From: Bolinopsis microptera
Lineage: Eukaryota > Ctenophora > Tentaculata > Lobata > Bolinopsidae
NCBI RefSeq assembly: GCF_026151205.1
Contig: NW_026971784.1
Span: forward strand, 1-61,455
DNA: 61,455 nt
Reading direction: 5' to 3'
Shown in pieces: positions 32,378 to 41,233 of the stretch. The first letter of the stretch is position 1. Every line of letters begins with the position of its first letter. Below the pieces are notes generated by a model, which did not search any database, was not told the DNA's origin, and saw only the letters and a program-made list of their open reading frames with translations. Made by a program: the position numbers and the translations under genes.

Positions 32378-32977
32378 GCAGTTATGTTATTTCGGTTAAG
32401 TTATCTCAGTACATAAGTGAATCCAATCTATCCCCTGCAATCAAAGTATTTCCATGCCTATTAAGCTATTACAGGAAATTAGGAACATCAGTGGAAAGGT
32501 GCACTGTCAATCATTATTGCTCCATACCTCCAGTCCTCCTGTTATGTGCAATTCTCACTGTATGCTCCTCATTTGTATCAATTATATTGATGCTACATTG
32601 TTATTGAATATGAAATAATTTTCAACCGTATTAATTTATTAACTTATTGTAAATAGCAAGTTTGACAAAGGGATTACGTTTATTTTACCCGGAGTTCGTT
32701 TAAGTTTAGTATTGTAAATAGTTAATTTGACGAAGGGAATACGTCTATTTTACCCTGAGTTATGTTTTAGTTCAATCTTGACACAATTTTAAAATTATAA
32801 TTTAATTATTTTATATATATGTATTGTCCATAACTAGGGTGGCCTGCTAACAGAACCATGATCTGCCTTGATTCATCCTTCAGCACAGAGAAAAGCTCCT
32901 TTTTTTATACATTATGATTACAGAGGATCTGATATTTAGATATATATTGCTGTGCTGTAAAAATTGACTTTATTTAT
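32378..32977 (+). other. LINE 3' UTR and flank
   Basis: AT-rich. A tandem doublet (TTGTAAATAG...TTTGACRAAGG) sits at about 32644-32779 with a period near 68 bp. The 3' end of the LINE is probably between 32780 and 32850; no clear tail. TTTA repeats occur near 32970. Confidence 0.5.
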
Positions 32978-33184
32978 TTATTTATTTAAAATTTGTTTTA
33001 CTCTAGCAGATACATCAAGCTGAGCTTGGTCACAATGTGACCATGTTATAGTCTTAGGGTTGAGAAAGTCACCCTCATTTACCTTCTGTAGCTGGAGTTC
33101 AACTTTCACATCATGACATACCTCACTCAGGAGATTCGCCATTGTGTCTCTGATGTTGTGGGTCATGGGGACTAAGTCAAACAA
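32978..33184 (-). pseudogene. R2-type LINE endonuclease fragment, minus strand
   Basis: Reads HNIRDTMANLLSEVCHDVKV and later AQLDVSAR, the RHN and RLD motifs of the restriction-like endonuclease seen at 10026-10821. Matches 19961-20110 more closely than the plus-strand copy. Too short to act. Confidence 0.65.
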
Positions 33185-33217
33185 AATTTTAAGTAAAACA
33201 AAATTTCCATACAGCCG

Positions 33218-33822
33218 CCCAGGTCAATATCATTACATATTTCGCATATTAATATACGACATATTTCGAAGGAAAACCACGACATAACAAAATTATTGTT
33301 AAATTTTGTTACAAATTAATTTAATTTCAGAAATAGTTGATTACAGAATTCCTTTAAAAAAAATGTTTCGAAAAAATTTCTTGAAAAATTTTTGGGAATA
33401 TTTTGATATTTTCATGACATCCGAAATCATGACATCCGAAATCTTGACATCATGTCATGATTTACAAATATCTGAGAAAGTTCGCGCATATTTTTACCTG
33501 TATTTTACAGGCAAAACTTGACATGAAAAACGTCCCCGCATATTTGATAAGATGAGCGCATATTTGACATGGATCTAAATATCTGACGGGGGATATCATA
33601 TAAAAAATATCCTTGTGTTTGAAAAATTATATCAAAAAAGTTAAGAATTTTTTAATAAATTTTTCTAGGACTCGCCTGTAGCAGGCTTTGTCCCCCTGGA
33701 TCGGGTTCTGCCAATTTGGATCATTGTGGGGCCCAAAAATGCCCCATCGGGTGATAAAAACCATGACATATTTCACCCAGATATAATAATATACGACATA
33801 TTTTTAATGATATTGACCTGGG
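33218..33822. mobile_element. 605-bp hAT-like MITE, 8-bp target duplication
   Basis: Ends CCCAGGTCAATATCATTA are inverted repeats; TACAGCCG flanks both sides (33210-33217 and 33823-33830). An 8-bp duplication is typical of hAT and a few other superfamilies. The interior is AT-rich with repeated GACATATTT and ATGACATCCGAAATC motifs and no ORF. It interrupts or abuts a LINE fragment. Confidence 0.8.
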
Positions 33823-33830
33823 TACAGCCG

Positions 33831-34137
33831 TAGACTGGATATCCTCAATTTGACAACGCTGGCAGAGCGGCGAATACGTGGGGACCTTATTGAAGCTTTT
33901 AAAGTAACTAGTGGTTTGACTGAATATGGATCGGGTTTGTTCAGAATGAGCAGATCTGGTCTTAATCTAGTTTCAACCAATAGGTGTAGTAAGAGTGTAA
34001 CTAAAGTTGAGAATCTTCAGTCTTCTTTTCTTCCGGAGCAAGTCATTCCTTACTGGAACAAACTCCCTTCAGATGTCAAGAACTGCTTGACAGTTTTAAG
34101 CTTTAAAGTTAGGTTGGAAGGATTTAAGAAAAAATGA
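33831..34137 (+). pseudogene. LINE ORF2 C-terminal fragment
   Basis: LDILNLTTLAERRIRGDLIE continuing FKVTSGL..., then YWNKLPSDVKNCLTVLSFKV and a stop at 34137. The RR.RGDLI...WN.LP motif set marks the end of Jockey/CR1-type ORF2 proteins. No RT motifs are left. Confidence 0.75.
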
Positions 34138-34765
34138 TTTCTAAAAACAGTGTAAATGATTTTTATTTTTGGAATGTTTCGAACGAAGTTTTAGGGAAAA
34201 TTGAAGGACACAGTTATTTAAGCAATAAGGAGACACATAATGAATATCTTCGGTTTCATCCTTTTGTGGCAAAGAAAAGTTTTATAAATCTTTATTCCAC
34301 TGGGAAATTTTAATTAATTATTTATATATAATGCATTCGATTTTATTAATTAATAAAATTGAATTTAATAAATTATTAATGTTGATGGAAGAATATATCT
34401 ATTTGAATTATTTTTCTATTTAGTGCAATGATATTTTTTTAGACACTTGTGATGATGTAATGTCATAATCTTTACTTACTTACTTACTTACTAAATTTTA
34501 TTGCCATTACAATGAATAATGATATCATAATAAATATAAGTAGACATCCGATAATAAACTTGTTACATCCAGTACAACCCAAGATGTCAGCCGACTGGGG
34601 GTCAGTAGCCCCCTAGCTAACAGATGAGAAGGTGGTCAAGATCACTTGTTTTCCCATACCCGCAGGCGATGGGAGTGTTTGGTATCCACCATCTGTAGCG
34701 TAGGCAGACACTGTCAAGAAACTCCCAACTCGAGATTCCACAAGGAGATCGATTACATAATACTA
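34138..34765. other. No gene; repeat scraps
   Basis: AT-rich with a TTAC simple repeat near 34477. The stretch 34592-34660 (AGCCCCCTAGCTAACA...) recurs at 20123-20175 beside the minus-strand R2-type fragments, so it probably belongs to that element. Confidence 0.45.
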
Positions 34766-35529
34766 CAGGGTGGGCCAAAAGTCAGTACCCATATGTTGGC
34801 CTTAATAGCTCAGTCACTGAGTGCCCAATTGAAATAATTCTTTCTGGTATGACTTACTACCACCACTGGTTCAAGGAATTTGTCAAATCGAAAAATATTC
34901 GTGTTCATTAAAAAAAATTAAGGTTCATTTCCCATTTATTTGATAGTTTGGACAGTCGGATCGAGCCAACTTTTATTGAGTTGTGTTTGGCCATTCGAAT
35001 TACGTTTGTCCTGAAAAATTTAGAGTTGTAGCTTCTCAGATGACCGAGATACGAAGCATAACGAGTTTATTCATTACATGTGATCAGGTGATTGGCTTAC
35101 CTAATCACGTGATAAGGTGACCCCGTTAACTGCCCCGTTAAACATTATGGGAATCGCTGAGGCTGCCCAATTAAGGTGTCGTGTCACGGTGTCACATAAT
35201 CACCCAGTCAATTTTGTTAACGAGATAAACAAAATGCTTGATAACTTCGTCATTTCAAATCCGTTTCACATAATTTTTTCAAATCAGATGCAACATTTAA
35301 TAATCTACTGTCTCTAAAAAAATTAGCATCCAGCATGTTCAGAGAGAACAATATAGGTGTTTCAATATTGAATGGGCGTGGTTTAAAATATTCGAATTTT
35401 CAAATTTTGGCGACGAAATCCTCGAACAGGTAGGTACAGTATGCCATCTGCAAAGCAACAACTCCCAAATGTAAAACACAGCGGAGGTATAAGACCCAAC
35501 GTATGGGTACTGACTTTTGGCCCACCCTG
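34766..35529. mobile_element. Mariner-type MITE, copy 1 (764 bp)
   Basis: Termini CAGGGTGGGCCAAAAGTCAG as inverted repeats of about 35 bp, flanked by TA at 34764-34765 and 35530-35531. No transposase frame. Collinear with copy 2 at 40387-41153 over its length; a terminally truncated third copy lies at 53463-53702. Confidence 0.85.
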
Positions 35530-35734
35530 TATTTTTAGACATGATTTGATGCGTATTCAAATTGTCAGTTACACATACTCAATCGAGAGGAGTACTTAAA
35601 CAATCATTCAATTATGACTAATTATAGCATAGATTCCTATGATATTTTAGCTGAGCACAGGGCGTGTATTATTGTGAAATTTGTTCGTTGCTACCAAAAA
35701 ATAAACGAAATCCTTAAATTAATGGTTAAAATTT

Positions 35735-36935
35735 ATTAGTTTATTGAACAGATCTATGTAAGTTGTTAATAAAAACTGCTATTTTTAGAATGATCACATA
35801 GATACTTAAGTTCCATCCGAAGGGCCAAGCCAAGAGATTGCTTCCGATAAATTAAGGACAAGTTGTACATATCACAGTTTTACTCTACACCTTAAAAGAA
35901 CAAGAGGTGAGACAGTCGTAATACTGCAGTAATTTTTGGTGCAGCTAATTATTGAGGAACTATTCGTTTGGCAATATGTTGTTTGTTGCTGCTAATTCAA
36001 GTGTCTACTTTTGCTTAAGTGATTTTCAGCTGTAACCTTTGGTGGTAACTGTCACTGCAACTCGTAAACAATGTGACATAGCTGGGATTCCTAAATTTAA
36101 AACCATATTTACCTCCTGTAGCTGAGCTGTGTACACCTAAAGTTACCTCCCATTCTATTTCCCCAAATTAAATTTGGTCCAGCTGTATTGTTGTTTATAA
36201 AGTTATAAGTTTCATTATTACATTGTACCTCTTCAATAATCTTTTGACCATATTGTCTCATTACGATACAACTTAAAGAGTTATAAATCGAATTGTCTCA
36301 TGAAATTGTGTAAATTTCTAGAAGGTTAACTTAGTGTTGCTTCAGGAAAGAAAATGGCAAGAACGAAGAAAATACCTGACAGAGGAAAAGAAAAGAAAAG
36401 CAAAAGTAAGAACGTTATTGAAAATACCACCAAAAAAAGGATAAAAGATCGTGTCTTCAGAGAAATAGTGAAGTACCAAAAATCTGTAGATCATCTCATT
36501 CCTCGTGCTCCATTTTCTAGACTTGTCAGGACTGTCCTCCAGCGAATAGTTGAAGATGGTGGATCAGCATTCGAGAACAGGGATTTCAGGGTAACAAAGG
36601 AATGCCTGATATGCCTCCATGAGGCTAGTGAAATTTACATGACGGTTTACTTTGAAGATTTGAATCTCTTAGCACAACATGCCAAAAGAGTGACTATCAT
36701 GACAAAGGACATTGAAATTCTGAAGAATTTAAAAAGATCAAATCCTCATGGCCTCCTATCATGATCTGATTTCGATGATCATTTTATATTGATCAAAATT
36801 CCTGCCCAGCTCCCAATTAACAACAGATACCTGTAAACAGATGAATTATTTACACATTCCACTTCAAGAAGTCTATTTATGCTCAAGTGAACACATATTC
36901 GGTTTAAAGAGTATCGAAATTATTCGTTTTCAATT
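35735..36935 (+). repeat. Tandem duplication unit 1, with H3-like gene
   Basis: Matches 37025-39865 in the same orientation at roughly 90-95% identity, from GTAAGTTGTTAA..AACTGCTATTTTTA through the H3-like gene and 3' flank to ACACATATTCGGTTT. Unit 2 differs by a 1510-bp insertion and partial internal reshuffling. Confidence 0.85.
36354..36764 (+). CDS. Centromere-type histone H3 variant, copy 1
   Basis: 136 residues, intronless. The N-terminal tail starts ARTKK but lacks the ARKS and GGK motifs of canonical H3. The fold region reads REIVKYQKSVDHLIPRAPFS (alpha-N to alpha-1) and later FEDLNLLAQHAKRVTIMTKDI (alpha-2/alpha-3). LIPRAPF and the divergent alpha-2 are typical of CenH3/CENP-A. Between alpha-1 and alpha-2 I count about 9 more residues than in H3 (around DGGSAFENRDF), an enlarged loop 1, the main centromere-targeting feature of CenH3. 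CTTCAG 7 bp before the ATG, conserved in both copies, may be a 5' UTR splice acceptor. A fast-evolving non-centromeric H3 variant remains possible. Confidence 0.75.
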   Translation: MARTKKIPDRGKEKKSKSKNVIENTTKKRIKDRVFREIVKYQKSVDHLIPRAPFSRLVRTVLQRIVEDGGSAFENRDFRVTKECLICLHEASEIYMTVYFEDLNLLAQHAKRVTIMTKDIEILKNLKRSNPHGLLS

Positions 36936-37673
36936 TGAGCGGAAGCTCTAACCTCTAGTCACTAGTGAGTCTAGGCCGCCAAGTTGAGATATCAAGCAAA
37001 AATGTGCACTCAATTAACCCATACAGTAGAAGTTAATTGTGTAAGTTGTTAACAGAACTGCTATTTTTATAATGATCAGACAGATACTTTAGTTCCATCC
37101 GAAGGGCCAAGCCAAGAGATTGCTTCCGATAAATTAAGGACAAGTTGTACATATCACAGTTTTACTCTACACCTTAAAAGAACAAGAGGTGAGACAGTCG
37201 TAATAGTGCAGTAATTTTTGGTGCAGCTAATTATTGAGGAACTATTCTTTTGGTAATATGTTGTTTGTTGATGCTAATTCAAGTGTTTACCTTTGCTTGT
37301 TGTTTATAAGTTTCGTTATTATATTGTACCTCTTCAATGATCTTTTGAGTTTTGACCATATTATCTCATTACGATACAACTTAAGATTTATAAATCGAAT
37401 TGTCTCATGACAGTGTTTACCTTTGCTTAAGTGATTGTCAGCTGTAACCTTTGGTGGTAACTGACACTGTACCTCGTAAACAATGTGATATAGCTGGGAT
37501 TCAAATATTGAAAACCATTATATTTACCTCCAGTGTACACCTAAATTAACCTCCCATTTTATTTCCCCCAAAGTAAATTTGGTCCAGCTGTATTGTTTTT
37601 TATAAGTTTGATTATTATATTGTACCTCTTCAATAATCTTTTGACCATATTATCTCATTACGATGCAACTTAA

Positions 37674-39183
37674 GGCCAGAGGGGGGGGTAAATGGCACTT
37701 TTCTAGTTTTCACATATTTGATAATAGCTGCTGGAGACAAACAAGAAGAAAAAAACCAGATCAAAATCTGACCTTGCGTTCCTGAGATATCGCGCGCTAA
37801 ATTTTGAGGTTTACCTGTAATTACATGTTGAACTGGATCTTTAAACGGCTGTAACTTTTTTGACCTTTCGATTCCTTAGTTGAGAAAACCGGCCACTCCC
37901 TGATCTTGAGGTTTGGTACAGTGGTTCCTTAGACAATTATCCTCATTTATTATGTGAGCGATTTTTGTTATTTGACTCGGTTCTTGAATTATGAGGTTAA
38001 CTATGTCAAAAATTCGGAAAATTTAGCTGGTTAACCTCATAATTCGAGAACCGAGTCAAATAAAAAAAATCGGTCACATAATAAATGAGGATAATTGTCC
38101 AAGGAACCACTGTACCAAATCTCAATATCAGGGGGTGGCTGGTTTTCTCAACTAAGGAATCGAAAGGTCAAAAAATGTGTTTTGAGATAGATGCAATTTA
38201 GTGTTTTCAAAATTTTGAATATTCACTGGAATGTATCACAGTTCGTTAGTTAGGACTTTTTATAAACTTAATAACGTTTGCTTGATCAGACCTGGCCGTC
38301 CCCTAAATGATTTTAGCTACTTTCAGTAGTTAATTTCCTTGTATTGTAAAAAATGAGGTTAACCAAGACTTCCTGTAAACACTAACTACTTAAAATTTGG
38401 TTGTTAACCTCGCTTTAGACCATATAACACTGGGATTGGTTTATCAATATGTTATTATATATGTAGTAAAACATTTGCACAGTATAACGATTAAGTTTTT
38501 GAGGTTAAAATATAATTGATTAGTCAGGTATTCAAAAAATGAGAGGTTAACCTCATTTTTTAGCCATTTACGGGTAAAATCTTCTACTAAAATATGGTCA
38601 GTTCGAATCACCTTTGTCACGTGATTATAGTTGTAGGCATTGTGATACCAATAGATACCTCACTTCGATATTGTGGTACATTACATAAATAAGAATCGTA
38701 TGTATATTCCCTACGGTACCAAAATGTGTTGGTTAACCTCATTTTTTTCATTTTCCCAAGATAAAAGAAAGTCAATCAACACGTCATCTATTTAGAAATG
38801 TGTATACCGTAAACTTACGATGAAAATAATAACTCTATCATTTGATCTATTCTCGCTATATCTAAAAGACGAGGTTAACCTCATTTAATCACGTTTGGAT
38901 ATTACTTTTTCTGACAATTATGAACCTAAAATTTAGAGTTTACATTTGCTGACCGAAATAACAAAAAATTATGGCGTGTAATAAAATATTAACCTCAATT
39001 TTATTAACCTCAATGTTGTATAGTCAATTTTGTGAAAATCGGTTAACCTCAATTATAAAATAAAGTTAATCAGCTACAAATATGTGAATAGCGGCAATGT
39101 TTTTGTCATTAAAAATTAAATCGATTTAGAAAATAATATTTTGGTAGAATTTTTTGACCCCTTACCCCCCCCCCCCTCTGGCC
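37674..39183. mobile_element. 1510-bp TTAA-flanked non-autonomous element with recurrent GGTTAACCTC motif
   Basis: TTAA at 37670-37673 and 39184-39187. Terminal inverted repeats start GGCCAGAGGGGGGG. The paralogous unit 1 shows the empty site with a single TTAA. TTAA targeting is shared by piggyBac and Kolobok types; the termini do not decide. No ORF. An internal palindrome with arms of about 140 bp spans about 37855-38176, and at least ten copies of GGTTAACCTC or a half of it are scattered from 37998 to 39050. Confidence 0.85.
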
Positions 39184-39264
39184 TTAAAGAGTTATAAATC
39201 GAATTGTCTCATGAAATTGGGTACATTTATAGAAGGGTAACTTAGTGTTGCTTCAGGAAAGAAA

Positions 39265-39675
39265 ATGGCAAGAACGAAGAAAATACCTGACAGAGGAAAA
39301 GAAAAGAAAAGCAAAAGTAAGAACTTTATTGAAAATACCACCAAAAAAAGGATGAAAGATCGTGTCTTCAGAGAAATAGTGAAGTACCAACAATCTGTAC
39401 ATCATCTCATTCCTCGTGCTCCCTTTTCCAGATTTGTCAGGACTGTACTACAGCGAATAGTTAAAGATGGTGGATCAGCATTCAGGAACAGGGATTTCAG
39501 GGTAACAAAGGAATGCCTGATATGCCTCCATGAGGCTAGTGAAATTTACATGACGATTTACTTTGAAGATTTGAATCTCTTGGCATCTCATGCCAAAAGA
39601 GTAACTGTCATGACAAAGGACATTGAAAGTCTGAAGCATTTAAAAAGATCAAATCCTCATGGCCTCCTATCATGA
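39265..39675 (+). CDS. Centromere-type histone H3 variant, copy 2
   Basis: 136 residues, same length and architecture as copy 1 with 12 substitutions by my count: V21F, I30M, K43Q, D46H, L57F, E67K, E74R, V98I, Q107S, I115V, I122S and N125H. Several fall in the alpha-N/alpha-1 region and in the enlarged loop 1, where E67K and E74R swap charge. No stop or frameshift, so both copies appear coding. Its upstream region carries the TTAA element about 80 bp before the ATG, which may alter its expression. Confidence 0.75.
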   Translation: MARTKKIPDRGKEKKSKSKNFIENTTKKRMKDRVFREIVKYQQSVHHLIPRAPFSRFVRTVLQRIVKDGGSAFRNRDFRVTKECLICLHEASEIYMTIYFEDLNLLASHAKRVTVMTKDIESLKHLKRSNPHGLLS

Positions 39676-39865
39676 TCTGATTTGGATGATCATTTTATAT
39701 TAATCAAAATTCCTGCCCAACTGCAGCTCCCAATTAACAACAGATACCTGTAAACAGATGAATTATTTACACATAACATTCCACTTCAAGAAGTCTATTT
39801 ATGCTCAAGTGAACACATATTCGGTTTGAAGAGTATCAGAACTTATTAATTTTCAAATTTGCAAG

Positions 39866-40386
39866 TGATCTCTGAAAGTTGAAACTTGACAATTCAGCTT
39901 AGTCTCTCCCTCAACAGATTTGACAGTACAAAGAAAAAATGAAAATTGAAAAAAGGAAATTGTATACAAGTTATTATTACATTAATGTGAAATTTTCAAA
40001 AATGTAAATAATGTGTAACGATTTTAATTTAAGCCATGTTCCGGGAAAATAAATTTGTAGGCAGAGCATGATATGAACACTATTCAGAATCCGCATAGTG
40101 TTCATATCATGCATTGCAGATGGGTATTTTGAGGTTAAAACTATTTGCAACTTCAATACACCACTTTTTTGTTAATTTTGAGTCGACTCTTTACTGAGAA
40201 TATTTAAATCTGTATTTATTTTTAACCATATTTGAATAAAGTATTTTGTAATATAGCAATTCGTGACATTTTCAAGTTAACAAATAAACAAGTTGCAAGT
40301 GTTGTTTCTACATATCTCATCATTTAATGACATAATATCTTTGATTTCACTCAGAAAATTGGATGACACCAAAATGAATACAACTA
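39866..40386. other. No recognisable gene
   Basis: AT-rich flank. A small inverted repeat (ATGATATGAACACTAT...ATAGTGTTCATATCAT) lies at about 40069-40111. Confidence 0.5.
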
Positions 40387-41153
40387 CAGGGTGGGCCAAA
40401 AGTCAGTGTGCAAACGTTGGCCTTAATAGCTCAGTCACTGAGTGCCCAATTGAAATACTTCCTTCTGGTATGACTTAGTACCACCACTGGTTCGAGGAAT
40501 TTGTCAACTCGAAAAATATTCGCGTTCATTTTTTTCAAATGGAGGTTCATTTTCACATTTATTTGATAGTTTGGATAGTCGGATCAAGCTAAATATTATT
40601 GAATTGTGTTTGGCCATTCGAATTACGTTTGTCCTGAAAGAATTAGAACTGTAGCTTCTCAGATGACCGAGATATGAAGCATAACGAGTTTATTCATTAC
40701 GTGTGATCAGGTGATTGGTTTACCTAATCACGTGATAAGGTGACCCCGTTAACTACCCCGTTAAACATTATGGGAATTGTTAAGGGTGCCCAATTAAGGT
40801 GTCGTGTCACGGTGTCACATAATCACCCAGTCAATTTTGTTAACGAGATACACAAAATGCTTGATAACTTCGTCATTTCTAATCCGTTTTGCCTCATGTT
40901 TTCAGATCATATGCAACATTTAATAATCTACCGTCTCTGAAAAAATTAGGCGTTCAGCATGTTCAGAGAAAACAATATAGGTGTTTTAATATTGAATGGG
41001 CGTGGTCTAAAATATTCGAATTTTCAAATTTTGACGACGGAATCCTCGAACCAGTAAGTACAGTATGCCATCTGCAAAGCAACAGCTCTCAAATATAAAA
41101 CACGGCGGAGGTATAAGACCCAACGTTTGCACACTGACTTTTGGCCCACCCTG
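40387..41153. mobile_element. Mariner-type MITE, copy 2 (767 bp), just upstream of Ran
   Basis: Same termini as copy 1 (CAGGGTGGGCCAAAAGTCAG), TA at 40385-40386 and 41154-41155. Past the shared 20 bases both ends read TGTGCAAACGTTGG, whereas both ends of copy 1 read TACCCATAYGTTGG. It ends 80 bp before the Ran start codon, so it lies in the promoter, 5' UTR or a 5' UTR intron. Confidence 0.85.
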
Positions 41154-41233
41154 TATTAAATTACTGAAATGTAAATCAGGTTTTTGTCAATATTGTTTCA
41201 TATGTCTGATGATATAAATATTTAAGGGAGATC

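Larger units (their letters stand above)
21927..32840 (+). mobile_element. APE-type LINE with AlkB-esterase ORF1, interrupted by copia
   Basis: Two ORFs in LINE order: ORF1 (21927-23801) and ORF2 (23968-24997 joined in phase to 30387-32377). ORF2 has an APE endonuclease and a reverse transcriptase with FADD. Both frames are free of stops, so the copy was coding-intact before a copia element landed in ORF2. The 3' UTR has a doublet of about 68 bp at 32644-32779. Exact ends and target duplication were not found; limits are approximate. Sequence style suggests the CR1/Jockey group. Confidence 0.8.
37025..39865 (+). repeat. Tandem duplication unit 2, with H3-like gene
   Basis: Second copy of the 35735-36935 unit. 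It includes the upstream region (37037-37670, about 39188-39264), the 1510-bp TTAA-flanked element, the second H3-like gene and the same 3' flank. In unit 1 the site corresponding to the insertion is intact (CAACTTAAAGAG). Confidence 0.85.

Noticed and set aside
34766-41153. The two mariner-type MITEs as mediators of the H3-like gene duplication
   Set aside because: One lies outside the left unit and one outside the right, but homology of the units starts and stops away from the MITEs, each MITE has its own TA duplication, and their ends differ.
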